The position numbers and the translations under genes were made by a program. The notes below the pieces were generated by a model. It searched no databases. It saw nothing but the letters and a program-made list of their open reading frames with translations, and was not told the DNA's origin. Below are positions 15,795 through 23,977 of a stretch of DNA of 26,037 nt, in pieces. Every line of letters begins with the position of its first letter. The first letter of the stretch is position 1. Origin of the DNA: an uncultured Alistipes sp. (GTDB taxonomy: Bacteria > Bacteroidota > Bacteroidia > Bacteroidales > Rikenellaceae); the NCBI GenBank assembly GCA_900546065.1, contig URBK01000029.1, forward strand, positions 1 to 26,037. The letters run 5' to 3'.

Positions 15795-15823
15795 ATAAAC
15801 TTGTCAAACTATGATTCGGCATG

Positions 15824-15851
15824 GCCCCGAGCGTCTTCTCGGGGCTTTTTT
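15824..15851 (+). terminator. Intrinsic terminator after the MFS gene
   Basis: GCCCCGAG (15824-15831) pairs perfectly with CTCGGGGC (15838-15845) around a 6-base loop and is followed by six T's. Confidence 0.95.
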
Positions 15852-15985
15852 GTGCACATACGGGCCGTCACGACACACTGCACACGGAAAATATATGCGG
15901 CGACTACTCGACGAGCACAACGATTGCCCTACGTGCACCATATCAAAAAATGCGGGGCAAAGCATGCCTTTTACCCATTTTTTGG

Positions 15986-15993
15986 TATCTTTG
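15986..15993 (+). promoter_or_regulatory. Bacteroidota -7 element for the M23-like/dxr transcript
   Basis: TATCTTTG matches TANNTTTG exactly and lies 23 bases before the ATG at 16017. It follows a terminator, so a new transcript is expected here. The -33 region lacks a clear TTTG. Confidence 0.62.
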
Positions 15994-16016
15994 TTCGGTT
16001 ATAGCGTAATGAAGTG

Positions 16017-16883
16017 ATGAAGTTAAAACAGAAACTGAGAAAATTCTTCCGCAAGAAACGTTTCAGCATGAGCGACCCCATACTGCAACGCGAGGAGTGG
16101 AGTGTACACACCTCGCCCGCAGCGTTGTTGGGCAGTTTGGCGGCATTCTGCGTCTTCCTCTTCCTGCTGATACTGATCTTCGTGGCATACACCCCCATAC
16201 TCAACATCTTCCCCGGCTACCGCACCGATGCCGAGCGGCTCAACGACCGTCTGGTGCAGAGCATCATGCGCATCGACTCGCTCGACAGCCGCATAAACGA
16301 CATGCTCACCTACAATGAGAATATAGCCATGATCATGCAGGGCAAGACTCCCGTGCTGCCATCGCGTCTGAGCGACGCCGACACTGCGGCCATCGACAAG
16401 ACCCTCATACCGCCTTCACAACTCGACTCGCTGCTGCGTCTGCAGATGGAGAGCGACGGCGACTACTCCCTCGCGCGCACAATACAGAGCCGCGACAACG
16501 CCGTCCAAAACGCCTACGAGTTCGCCATTCCCGTCGATGGTATAATCACACGCCATTTCTCGCGTAACGACAACTACCTCGGCGTAGGCATACAGGCTGC
16601 ACCCAACTCGCCCGTCACCAGTATAGATGACGGTACGGTCGTCGACGTACTTACAAGCACACAAACGGGAATTACGGTCACAGTACAGCACTTCAACGGG
16701 TTCCTGTCCGTTTACCGCAACCTGTCGCAGACGCTCGTAGCACGCGGACAGGCCATCAAGAGCGGGCAGGTCATAGGCTACAACGCCATGCACAAGGCCG
16801 GCGACAAGAACAACCCGCTGCTCGAATTCGAGATATGGCATGAAGGCAAGCCCGTCGACCCCGAAATGTACATAGTCTTCTAA
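16017..16883 (+). CDS. Membrane-anchored LytM/M23-like protein, probably non-catalytic
   Basis: The 288-residue protein has a basic cytoplasmic N-terminus, one transmembrane helix (about 36-62), a periplasmic linker that may be coiled coil (about 70-165) and a C-terminal M23/LytM-type domain (about 169-288). The fold is recognisable from PVDGIITRHF, APNSPVTSIDDGTVV, VQHFNGFLSVYRNLS and KSGQVIGYNA. The zinc-binding residues are not: the HxGxD motif reads YLGVG (187-191), the YxHL motif reads YRNL (233-236), and the final HxHFE reads LLEFE (268-272). It therefore probably binds or regulates cell-wall enzymes, as EnvC/NlpD do, instead of cutting peptidoglycan. ATG 16017 is preferred over GTG 16014. 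The dxr gene starts 25 bases later. Confidence 0.83.
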   Translation: MKLKQKLRKFFRKKRFSMSDPILQREEWSVHTSPAALLGSLAAFCVFLFLLILIFVAYTPILNIFPGYRTDAERLNDRLVQSIMRIDSLDSRINDMLTYNENIAMIMQGKTPVLPSRLSDADTAAIDKTLIPPSQLDSLLRLQMESDGDYSLARTIQSRDNAVQNAYEFAIPVDGIITRHFSRNDNYLGVGIQAAPNSPVTSIDDGTVVDVLTSTQTGITVTVQHFNGFLSVYRNLSQTLVARGQAIKSGQVIGYNAMHKAGDKNNPLLEFEIWHEGKPVDPEMYIVF

Positions 16884-16908
16884 GCAAGAGATTACCTAAC
16901 CCCACCAT

Positions 16909-18060
16909 ATGAAACAACGACTCTCCATACTCGGATCTACCGGATCGATAGGCGTACAGACGCTCGATATCGTTCGGGAGAATCCCGATCTGTTCGAGAT
17001 AACATCACTCACGGCACGCAGCAACTGGCAGCTGCTCGCACGCCAAGCCATAGAGTTCGACGCCGCATGCGCCGTCATCACCGACCCCACAAAATACGAG
17101 GCTCTGAAGAGCGCTCTGGCATCATACCCGATCAAGGTATTCACGGGAGAAGAGTCGCTGCGGCAGGTCGTCTGCTCGCAGGAGGTCGACGTGGTGGTAA
17201 ACGCACTTGTCGGATATGCCGGACTTGTCCCCACCGTCGCCGCCATAAAGGCCGGAAAGAAGATCGCTCTGGCAAACAAGGAGACACTCGTCGTGGGCGG
17301 CGATCTGGTGATGCGTCTGGCGGCGCAGCGCCATGTCCCCATCCTGCCCATAGACTCCGAACACTCGGCCATATTCCAATGCCTTGCGGGCGAACACTCT
17401 CACGTGCGGCGTCTAATAATAACATGCAGCGGCGGCGCCCTGCGTGACGTACCGGCCGAGCAGCTGCCCGACGTCACGCCCGAACGGGCCCTCAAGCACC
17501 CTCAGTGGCGCATGGGAGCAAAGATCACGATCGACTCCGCTACACTCGTAAACAAGGGATTCGAAGTGATAGAGGCCCATTGGCTCTTCGGCGTCGATGC
17601 CGACCGCATATCGGTACTCATACACCCGCAATCTATCGTACACTCGATGGTTGAGTTCGACGACGGGGCCATCAAGGCGCAGCTCGGAACACCCGACATG
17701 CACATGCCCATAAGCTATGCGCTGATGTTCCCGCACCGCGCTTCGCGTCCAAAGGAGGCATTCGACTTCATGCAGCATCCCGAACTTACATTTTCGGCGG
17801 TCGACCGTCAGAAATATCCGGCCCTCGACATCGCATACGACTGTCTGCGCCGCGGCGGCACGGCGGCCTGCACCATGAACGGCTCGAACGAAGTGGCCGT
17901 AGCGGCTTTCCTCGACGGCAAATGCCGCTTTACGGATATTACGGCAGCCATAGAGTATGCACTCGAAAGGGCGACATTCACGGCGGAGCCTACATTGGAG
18001 GACTACGCCGCGGCAAATACCGAATCGAGGGCCCTCGCGGCGGAATACCTGCATCTGTAA
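16909..18060 (+). CDS. dxr: 1-deoxy-D-xylulose 5-phosphate reductoisomerase
   Basis: Dxr converts 1-deoxy-D-xylulose 5-phosphate to 2-C-methyl-D-erythritol 4-phosphate with NADPH, the committed step of the MEP isoprenoid pathway. The 383-residue protein shows the NADPH loop ILGSTGSIG (7-15), ALANKETLVVGG, the metal-binding segment PIDSEHSAIFQCL with its Asp and Glu, TCSGGALRD in the flexible substrate loop, and KITIDSATLVNKGFEVIEAHWLFG, all hallmarks of the family. Length is slightly below 400, within the normal range. It is cytoplasmic. It follows the M23-like gene by 25 bases and precedes rseP by 123, all on one strand; close linkage of dxr and rseP is common in bacteria. Confidence 0.97.
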   Translation: MKQRLSILGSTGSIGVQTLDIVRENPDLFEITSLTARSNWQLLARQAIEFDAACAVITDPTKYEALKSALASYPIKVFTGEESLRQVVCSQEVDVVVNALVGYAGLVPTVAAIKAGKKIALANKETLVVGGDLVMRLAAQRHVPILPIDSEHSAIFQCLAGEHSHVRRLIITCSGGALRDVPAEQLPDVTPERALKHPQWRMGAKITIDSATLVNKGFEVIEAHWLFGVDADRISVLIHPQSIVHSMVEFDDGAIKAQLGTPDMHMPISYALMFPHRASRPKEAFDFMQHPELTFSAVDRQKYPALDIAYDCLRRGGTAACTMNGSNEVAVAAFLDGKCRFTDITAAIEYALERATFTAEPTLEDYAAANTESRALAAEYLHL

Positions 18061-18062
18061 CG

Positions 18063-18097
18063 GCACGGCGCGTTACCGCACAATAAAATCGCCGTGC
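18063..18097 (+). repeat. Inverted repeat between dxr and rseP
   Basis: GCACGGCG (18063-18070) and CGCCGTGC (18090-18097) are perfectly complementary with a 19-base AT-richer loop. It begins 2 bases after the dxr stop. There is no T run, so it may protect the 3' end of the dxr RNA or weaken readthrough into rseP. Confidence 0.5.
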
Positions 18098-18183
18098 GGG
18101 CGTTCCGGCATAATGGATAGACGACATGCGGCTTGGGAAACGGGATACCCTCAAGCCAGAAAAAGGAAACTTAACACTCAACG

Positions 18184-19503
18184 ATGGAAATATTTATCAA
18201 GATCGTCCAGTTCTTCATGAGTTTGTCGCTTCTGGTGGCGATTCACGAGTTCGGACACTTCATCATGGCGCGCATATTCAAGATCCGCGTCGAAAAGTTC
18301 TACATATTCTTTGATCCGTGGTTCTCGCTCTTCAAGTGGAAGCGCGGCGACACCGAATACGGTATCGGATGGCTCCCGCTCGGAGGTTATGTCAAGATCG
18401 CAGGCATGATCGACGAGAGTATGGACAAGGAGCAGATGCAGGCGCCGCCCAAACCCGACGAGTTCCGATCGAAACCCGCGTGGCAGCGTTTTCTGGTTAT
18501 GATCGCGGGCGTCACGATGAACCTCATACTCGCATTCCTTATCTACACGGGGATATGTTACACCCACGGACAATCGTACATGGCCGCCGAAGATGCACGC
18601 TGGGGCTATGCCTTCAACGATGCGGCCAAGGATATGGGTTTCCGTGACGGCGACAAGGTCATGGAGATCGACGGCCAGCCAATTGAGGATGTGAACGACA
18701 TACGGGCCATGCTGCTTCTCACCGAAGGCGACCGCCATGTCACCATCGAGCGCGACGGCCGCAGCGAACAGTTTACCATATCCTTTGACAAGCTGCTCGA
18801 GATGCGCCGCCAGAAGAGCTACATGGATCTATACGTGCTGCGTCTGCCCTTCATCGTCGACTCCGTAGCATCACCGTCGGCCGCAGCCGCAGGCCTGCAG
18901 GCCGGAGACGAAGTAGTAGCATGCAACGGCACCGCAAACGTAGATGTACCCGCCATAACCGATATCCTTACCCGAAGCAAGGGCGATACGGTCACCTTCG
19001 ACGTCAAGCGCGGCGATGAGCGCCTTACGATGCGTGTTCCGGTAGACGGGAACGGAAAGGTAGGCGTCCTGCTCGGCAATCCATACCAGCTGCGCACGCG
19101 CCACTACACCTTCCCGCAATCCTTCCCCGCAGGAGCGCGCCTCGCGGGTGAGACCATAGCCGACTACTGGCAGCAGCTCAAACTCATATTCCAACCCAAG
19201 ACCAAGATGTACGAGGAGTTGGGCGGATTCATCGCCATAGGCAACATCTTCCCCGCCGAGTGGGACTGGCTGCGGTTCTGGAACATGACGGCCTTCCTCT
19301 CAATAATGCTCGCCGTACTCAACATACTCCCCATCCCCGCCCTCGACGGCGGACATGCGCTCTTCACGCTGTGGGAGATGCTCACGGGACGCAAACCGAG
19401 CGACAAGTTCCTCGAGGTGATGCAGTACATAGGATTCTTCCTGCTGTTGGCGCTGGTGATCTATGCCAACGGAAACGACATATACCGTCTGTTCGGCAAA
19501 TAG
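18184..19503 (+). CDS. rseP: Site-2 intramembrane protease RseP (M50)
   Basis: RseP-type proteases cut transmembrane segments, such as anti-sigma factors or signal-peptide remnants, inside the inner membrane. The zinc motif HEFGH (21-25) lies in the first transmembrane helix, and the third zinc ligand is the Asp of NILPIPALDGGH (Asp388) in a late helix. Between them is a periplasmic region with PDZ-type segments (GFRDGDKVMEIDGQPI and AAAGLQAGDEVVACNGT), suggesting two PDZ domains. Length is 439 residues, as expected. The ATG at 18184 follows AAAAAGGAAACTTAACACTC, an AT-rich Bacteroidota-style leader. radA begins 3 bases after its stop, so the two are almost certainly cotranscribed. The target in this organism is unknown. 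Confidence 0.95.
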   Translation: MEIFIKIVQFFMSLSLLVAIHEFGHFIMARIFKIRVEKFYIFFDPWFSLFKWKRGDTEYGIGWLPLGGYVKIAGMIDESMDKEQMQAPPKPDEFRSKPAWQRFLVMIAGVTMNLILAFLIYTGICYTHGQSYMAAEDARWGYAFNDAAKDMGFRDGDKVMEIDGQPIEDVNDIRAMLLLTEGDRHVTIERDGRSEQFTISFDKLLEMRRQKSYMDLYVLRLPFIVDSVASPSAAAAGLQAGDEVVACNGTANVDVPAITDILTRSKGDTVTFDVKRGDERLTMRVPVDGNGKVGVLLGNPYQLRTRHYTFPQSFPAGARLAGETIADYWQQLKLIFQPKTKMYEELGGFIAIGNIFPAEWDWLRFWNMTAFLSIMLAVLNILPIPALDGGHALFTLWEMLTGRKPSDKFLEVMQYIGFFLLLALVIYANGNDIYRLFGK

Positions 19504-19506
19504 CGT

Positions 19507-20871
19507 ATGGCAAAGGTCAAGAAGGCATATTTCTGCCGCAACTGCGGCTTCGAGGCCCCCAAATGGCTGGGCCGCTGCCCCTCGTGCGGCGAGTGGAACA
19601 CCTTCACCGAGGAGATCATAGCCAAGGCCCCGTCGGGTACGGCAGCCGCGGCCGCAGCGATGCCGCAGACACCGCCGCAGCGCGTAACCGACATCGAGCG
19701 GACGTCGCACCGACGGCTCGACCTGCATAACGCCGAGGTCAACCGCGTATTGGGCGGCGGCCTCGTACCCGGGTCGCTGATACTTCTGGGCGGCGAGCCC
19801 GGCATCGGCAAATCGACCCTCAGCCTGCAGCTGGCACTGACAAACCACTCGCTGCGTACGCTCTACGTATCGGGCGAGGAATCGCCCGAACAGATCGGTA
19901 TGCGCGCCGAACGTCTCGGCATAGAGAACGAGGAGTGCTATATATACTCCGAGACGCTGTTGGAGAATATCCTTGCCCAAATGGCACAATACAACCCCGA
20001 CGTTGTGGTCATCGACTCGATACAGACCATCTACACCGAGGCTATCGAATCGTCTGCCGGAAGCGTATCGCAGATACGCGAATGCGCCGCCTCGCTGCTC
20101 AAGTATGCCAAGACGACGGGCACCTCGATCTTCATCATCGGCCACATCACCAAGGACGGCACCATTGCCGGGCCCAAGATTCTGGAACACATAGTCGACG
20201 TGGTGCTGCAGTTCGAGGGTGACAGCAACAACATATACCGCATACTGCGCGGCATAAAGAACCGTTTCGGCGCGACGTTCGAGATCGGCGTCTTCGAGAT
20301 GCTCGAGACGGGCCTGCGCACCGTTGACAACCCCTCGGAGATACTCCTCTCGCACTACGACGAGCCGCTGAGCGGCATTGCCGTAGGCGCCTCGGTGGAC
20401 GGCATACGGCCATATCTTATCGAGGTGCAGGCGCTCGTCTCGAATGCCGCATACGGCACGCCGCAGCGCACCGCCACGGGATACGACGCCAAACGCATGA
20501 ACATGCTGCTCGCCGTATTGGAGAAACGCGTCGGCATGAAGATGTTCGCCAAGGATGTATTCCTCAATTTCGCCGGCGGATTCAAGGTCTCGGATACGGG
20601 ACTCGATCTGGCTATCGTCGCCGCCGTCATATCCTCATACTTCGACCGCCCCATCGCCGACGGCACCTGCTGTGCGGGCGAGATCGGACTCTCGGGCGAG
20701 GTGCGGCCCGCACCCCGGACCGAACAGCGCATAAGCGAAGCGGCACGTCTCGGATTCCGCCGAATAATAGTCTCGTCGTTCCTGCGCAAGGAGATAAAAA
20801 ACATACGCGGCATAGAGATCATCTGCATCAGCAACATAGGCGAACTGCCACGTTCGATCTTCTGCGAATAG
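19507..20871 (+). CDS. radA: DNA repair protein RadA
   Basis: RadA is a RecA-related ATPase that drives branch migration of recombination intermediates during DNA repair. The 454-residue protein has the N-terminal four-cysteine zinc finger (Cys10, Cys13, Cys24, Cys27), a Walker A loop GGEPGIGKST (95-104), the Walker B strand DVVVIDS (164-170), the RadA-specific KNRFG motif (250-254) and a Lon-like C-terminal domain ending near IRGIEIICISNI. All expected domains are intact. An Ala/Pro-rich linker separates the zinc finger from the ATPase core. The start is 3 bases after the rseP stop, suggesting coupled translation. A short 5-bp hairpin overlaps its stop codon but lacks a T run. Confidence 0.97.
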   Translation: MAKVKKAYFCRNCGFEAPKWLGRCPSCGEWNTFTEEIIAKAPSGTAAAAAAMPQTPPQRVTDIERTSHRRLDLHNAEVNRVLGGGLVPGSLILLGGEPGIGKSTLSLQLALTNHSLRTLYVSGEESPEQIGMRAERLGIENEECYIYSETLLENILAQMAQYNPDVVVIDSIQTIYTEAIESSAGSVSQIRECAASLLKYAKTTGTSIFIIGHITKDGTIAGPKILEHIVDVVLQFEGDSNNIYRILRGIKNRFGATFEIGVFEMLETGLRTVDNPSEILLSHYDEPLSGIAVGASVDGIRPYLIEVQALVSNAAYGTPQRTATGYDAKRMNMLLAVLEKRVGMKMFAKDVFLNFAGGFKVSDTGLDLAIVAAVISSYFDRPIADGTCCAGEIGLSGEVRPAPRTEQRISEAARLGFRRIIVSSFLRKEIKNIRGIEIICISNIGELPRSIFCE

Positions 20872-20907
20872 CCTCGCGCAAGGCTGCTCATGCCATCCGT
20901 TCGGTAT

Positions 20908-20915
20908 AATATTTG
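20908..20915 (+). promoter_or_regulatory. Possible -7 element of the SDR gene
   Basis: AATATTTG matches TANNTTTG at 7 of 8 positions. The transcript would then start about 7 bases later, close to 20922, where the start-codon hairpin begins. There is no obvious -33 element. Confidence 0.35.
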
Positions 20916-20921
20916 AACTAC

Positions 20922-20940
20922 GGTCCGATAAAATCGGACC
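20922..20940 (+). promoter_or_regulatory. Perfect hairpin flush with the SDR start codon
   Basis: GGTCCGAT (20922-20929), loop AAA, and ATCGGACC (20933-20940) form a perfect 8-bp stem ending on the base before the ATG at 20941. Within RNA it would occupy the whole ribosome-binding region; within DNA it is a symmetric site at the expected transcription start, so it could equally be an operator. Confidence 0.6.
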
Positions 20941-21909
20941 ATGAAAAGAGTAGTCGTTCTGGGTGGAGCCGGCCTTATAGGCTCGCACCTGTGCATGAGG
21001 CTGGCCGATGCCGGCGACGAGGTCGTCTGCATCGATACGGCCGACATAAGCACTTCGCCGCTGCTGACGCCATATATGCGCCGCCGCGCCATACGTTACA
21101 TCTGCCACGACATCGAGAAATCGTTCGTCATATCGGGCGAACAGATCTACAACCTCGCCTCGCCGACATTCATCACCCGCATAGGCACACATCCTCTCAA
21201 GATCCTGCGCACGAACATCATGGGCAGCATCAACGCCCTCGAAACGGCCCGCCGCAACGGCGCCACCGTACTCTTCGCATCCTCGGGCGACATCTACGGC
21301 GGCACAGGGCAACAACCCTTTGTCGAGAAGGACATCTTCGCCGGCCGCATAACACCATACGCCGAGAGCAAACGCGCCGCCGAAGCGCTCCACTACGCAT
21401 ACGCCAAGGAACACGGCTGCCGCTGCCGCATAGCGCGCATATTCTCCACATACGGCACCGGCGGGCGCATCGACGACCAGAGGATCGTCATGCGCATGGT
21501 TGTCGAGGCCCTGCTCGGCCGCGACATCCTCATCAGCGGCAGCGGCGAACAGCTGCGTACATTCTGCTGGGTCGGCGACATGGCCGATGCCCTCATACGG
21601 TTGATGAACATACCCGACACGGAACCTACGGCCACGGTAAATCTCGGCTCCTCCGTAGAGATATCCATAAACCGTCTTGCCGACATGATCGTATCGCTCT
21701 CAGGCAGCCGCTCGCGCATCGTACACATACCTGCACGCAGCGACGATCCGCGCCGCATGGCGCCCGACCTTACACGCGCACGCAACATGCTCGACTGGCG
21801 CGCTTCAACATCCATAGAAGATGGTCTGAGAATGACGATAGGGTACGTCCAGAGCGTGCTCCACTCACTCACACGCGACAATGCCGCCGAGTGGATAGAG
21901 ACACTCTAA
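20941..21909 (+). CDS. NAD-dependent epimerase/dehydratase (extended SDR, UDP-glucuronate decarboxylase-like)
   Basis: The 322-residue protein is an extended short-chain dehydrogenase that acts on nucleotide sugars. It has the NAD-binding loop GGAGLIGSH (8-16), NLASP (71-75), TNIMGSINALETAR, the ASSGDIYG strand with catalytic Ser, and the YAESK pair (Tyr140, Lys144). The later segments IARIFSTYG, IDDQRIV, GSGEQLRTFCWVGDMADAL and LGSSVEIS follow the order and spacing of UDP-glucuronate decarboxylase (UXS) and UDP-glucose epimerase relatives, with the UXS group closest from memory. It is cytoplasmic and probably supplies precursors for surface polysaccharide or lipid A-type glycans. It lies 69 bases after radA but has its own hairpin leader. 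The exact reaction needs comparison with characterised members. Confidence 0.86.
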   Translation: MKRVVVLGGAGLIGSHLCMRLADAGDEVVCIDTADISTSPLLTPYMRRRAIRYICHDIEKSFVISGEQIYNLASPTFITRIGTHPLKILRTNIMGSINALETARRNGATVLFASSGDIYGGTGQQPFVEKDIFAGRITPYAESKRAAEALHYAYAKEHGCRCRIARIFSTYGTGGRIDDQRIVMRMVVEALLGRDILISGSGEQLRTFCWVGDMADALIRLMNIPDTEPTATVNLGSSVEISINRLADMIVSLSGSRSRIVHIPARSDDPRRMAPDLTRARNMLDWRASTSIEDGLRMTIGYVQSVLHSLTRDNAAEWIETL

Positions 21910-21959
21910 ATACCATATACGGGACAGTCAGAATGTCTATTGCAACAACCGAATGACAC

Positions 21960-21986
21960 AGCCCCCGCGGAATACCCGCGAGGGCT
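21960..21986 (+). terminator. Hairpin after the SDR gene
   Basis: AGCCC-C-CGCGG (21960-21970) pairs with CCGCG-A-GGGCT (21976-21986), with one internal mismatch and a 5-base loop. The following bases (GCATATACG) are not a T run, so termination would be inefficient and the thioredoxin gene 33 bases later may be partly read through. Confidence 0.5.
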
Positions 21987-22019
21987 GCATATACGATAAA
22001 ATGACTAAAAGCTGATCAA

Positions 22020-22343
22020 ATGACCGAAAACAGATTTTACGCCCTCATATCGCGCACCACGCCAACACTCGTAGAGTTCTACGCCACGTGGTGCGGGCCC
22101 TGCCGCGAGATGCAGACCATACTCGAGGATCTCGAGCGTACGATGCGCACGCGTGCCGATGTCATACGCATCGACACCGACTCCCCCGAGAACGGCAACC
22201 TGACACGACAGCATCGCATCATGTCCGTCCCGACATTCATACTCTACCGCGAGGGACGCGTCATGTGGCGCCACAGCGGCGTTGTCTCGCTGGAGACTCT
22301 TACGGATATAATACGCCGATATGAAAAGACGGAGGCTCTCTAA
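22020..22343 (+). CDS. Thioredoxin family protein
   Basis: A single-domain 107-residue thioredoxin that should reduce protein disulfides in the cytoplasm. The redox motif WCGPC lies at 24-28 with Cys25 and Cys28, preceded by the strand LVEFYATW. The cis-proline follows in SVPTF (Pro71), and the last helix carries TLTDIIRRY. No signal peptide is present. The length is that of classic thioredoxin, and the arrangement of buried charged residues is slightly unusual: the FDEMP-like alpha-2 start is replaced by CREMQTIL. The 3' end overlaps the converging AlkD-like gene by 4 bases. Confidence 0.92.
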   Translation: MTENRFYALISRTTPTLVEFYATWCGPCREMQTILEDLERTMRTRADVIRIDTDSPENGNLTRQHRIMSVPTFILYREGRVMWRHSGVVSLETLTDIIRRYEKTEAL

Positions 22344-22349
22344 GCCTCC
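22331..22349. terminator. Hairpin across the overlapping convergent stops
   Basis: GGAGGCT (22331-22337), loop CTCTA and AGCCTCC (22343-22349) make a perfect 7-bp stem. It spans the last codons and both stop codons of the thioredoxin and AlkD-like genes. On the minus strand it is followed by GTCTTTTC, weakly T-rich, so it may be a compact terminator used by both. Confidence 0.45.
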
Positions 22350-23032
22350 TCCATACGCCATGCCATCTCGTCAGCCACGTATGCCGCAGCCCGGCCTTCG
22401 GGCAGCGCCGCGACAAGACGTGCGGCCGTCTGTCGTGTGATGTCACCCGCATCGAACGCTCCGCCGAGAAGCGTTGCGACGCCATGCCCCACAATGCGCG
22501 ACTGAGGATATCTGTTCAAAGCCTTGACAGCCGCATCACCCGCATCGGGACAGAGTCTGATCATACGGGCCCTCGCCGCAGCCATCAGAGCCGCGTATGC
22601 CAGCATCTCGCCTTGCATGTCATCCGCCCCCTCAGGATTCGATTTGCCGCCGTCATCTTCCACGGGACACCATGCTCGAAATATCTCGGGCAGAGCCTGC
22701 GCATGGCTCAGAAAGGCAAAGGCGGCCTCCTCGGCCACCTCCGAATTGATTATGCCCGCAGCCCAGAAATCGGCATCTCCGATATTCAGAAGCGAGGCAT
22801 CGGCCAGATGCAGAGCGGCGAGCCGCAACTCACGCACCTGCTGTACATAGAGGTAACGTGCAAAGCCGTCGTCACAACCATCCTCGCGCGCTATGGCACG
22901 TATGGTCGGGATGCTGACACCGTAATTGAGACCGTAATCACGGCCGTAGCATCGCATACTCTCGGCCACGGCACCGTTCATCTCGCGGCGCAACCGACCC
23001 AAAAGACGAATCATGCGCTGGGTATTGTCCAT
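22340..23032 (-). CDS. DNA alkylation repair protein (AlkD-like HEAT-repeat family)
   Basis: The 230-residue protein resembles the AlkD/AlkC-type family of HEAT-repeat DNA glycosylases, which remove alkylated bases. Evidence is the alpha-helical composition throughout, the N-terminal YGLNYGVSIPTIRAIAR segment (family members have a G-V-x-x-P-x-L-R-x-hydrophobic motif here), VRELRLAALHLAD, and the NSEVAEEAAFAFLSH helix. Length is right for AlkD. Catalytic Asp and Trp positions known from Bacillus AlkD cannot be mapped by eye, and this Bacteroidota branch may have another role in nucleic acid binding. No signal peptide is present. It starts 12 bases downstream of the DUF4831 gene on the same strand. 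Confidence 0.78.
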   Translation of the reverse strand: MDNTQRMIRLLGRLRREMNGAVAESMRCYGRDYGLNYGVSIPTIRAIAREDGCDDGFARYLYVQQVRELRLAALHLADASLLNIGDADFWAAGIINSEVAEEAAFAFLSHAQALPEIFRAWCPVEDDGGKSNPEGADDMQGEMLAYAALMAAARARMIRLCPDAGDAAVKALNRYPQSRIVGHGVATLLGGAFDAGDITRQTAARLVAALPEGRAAAYVADEMAWRMEEA

Positions 23033-23044
23033 GCCACGCTGGGG

Positions 23045-23959
23045 TTAGCGGATCGACGTATCGTTGATATATGCCGTGCGTCCCATCTCGAAGAGAGGAA
23101 GTACGGCCGATGTCAAGACCTTGTCGCCTACCTTCACCGTACATGTCGACGGATCGGCCACACGCACCTTAACGGCAGTCTTGCTCTTGGGATCGGCCTC
23201 GACGATGCTGCTCAGACGCGCACGTCCCGACGGTGCCACTTCGAGCGTCACGGCATCGCCGTCCTTGGCATCGGCCGCAACAACACCAGCAGAAGATGAT
23301 ATACGCGCAACGGCATAACTCTGCACACCCTCGACCATAGGTATTACGACACGCTCCACAGAGGTCGTGATGACACGCTTGCCGAAGAAGAGTTCGAGAT
23401 ACTCCTGCTCGGCGGCATCCAACGCCGCCAGAGCATCCTTCAATCCCGCGCCGAAGACATTCTCGCCAGCCTCGCCCGTGATGAGATCCATGCGGTGCTT
23501 GCGTATCGAGAAGATAGCCTGTGCGGCATTTGCCGCAGCCTCCTCCTCACTCACGGCCGTCGCACTCATACGGTCGGGCAGCACCTTCGCAAACTCCGAC
23601 GCCGAACCCATATATGATGTTTCGGTAACCTCTGCGGCAGGGACAGCATCAGCAATGACATCCTCACCTCCCGTAACGGCAAGCTTTACGCCCTTGAGCG
23701 AATATACGGTCTTGTCGACCAGCGAGCCGCGCATATTGAGGAACTTCTGCGCATAGCGTGCATAGGGTCCGACCACCGTCTGCTCCTTCTCGACGATGAG
23801 ATCCACCGCGACGCTGGTCGAGGGATCCGACACGGCCAACGCCCCCGAGGCATCTACATATGTTCCGACAACAGCCTTATAAGGTGTATTCTGAGCCGTC
23901 GCGGCACCGCACGCCAGCACGGCAAGCGACATGAGAGAAATGATTCGTTTCATAGCCAT
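23045..23959 (-). CDS. DUF4831 family exported protein
   Basis: This 304-residue protein matches the Bacteroidota DUF4831 family, whose function is unknown. It has a signal peptide (hydrophobic about 7-17, cleavage near ATAQ at 23). The mature part shows the family segments VDLIVEKEQTVVGPYARYAQ (shortly after 50), AAANAAQAIFSIRKHRMDLITGEAGENV (around 140-165) and LEYLELFFG-like sequence before a beta-rich C-terminal half ending DTSIR. No transmembrane helix follows, so it is soluble in the periplasm or surface-attached. Either ATG 23959 or ATG 23953 could start it. A promoter with both consensus elements lies immediately upstream. It is followed after 12 bases by the AlkD-like gene. Confidence 0.8.
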   Translation of the reverse strand: MAMKRIISLMSLAVLACGAATAQNTPYKAVVGTYVDASGALAVSDPSTSVAVDLIVEKEQTVVGPYARYAQKFLNMRGSLVDKTVYSLKGVKLAVTGGEDVIADAVPAAEVTETSYMGSASEFAKVLPDRMSATAVSEEEAAANAAQAIFSIRKHRMDLITGEAGENVFGAGLKDALAALDAAEQEYLELFFGKRVITTSVERVVIPMVEGVQSYAVARISSSAGVVAADAKDGDAVTLEVAPSGRARLSSIVEADPKSKTAVKVRVADPSTCTVKVGDKVLTSAVLPLFEMGRTAYINDTSIR

Positions 23960-23977
23960 TATGTTTTTCTATTTCAG

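Noticed and set aside
14499..16004. 501-codon plus-strand frame over the MFS gene
   Set aside because: It is a different frame of the same strand as MFS, runs through the terminator, and consists of Arg/His/Pro-rich low-complexity sequence.
16896..17372. 158-codon minus-strand frame opposite dxr
   Set aside because: Antisense to a clear dxr gene, Ser/Arg-rich, no motif.
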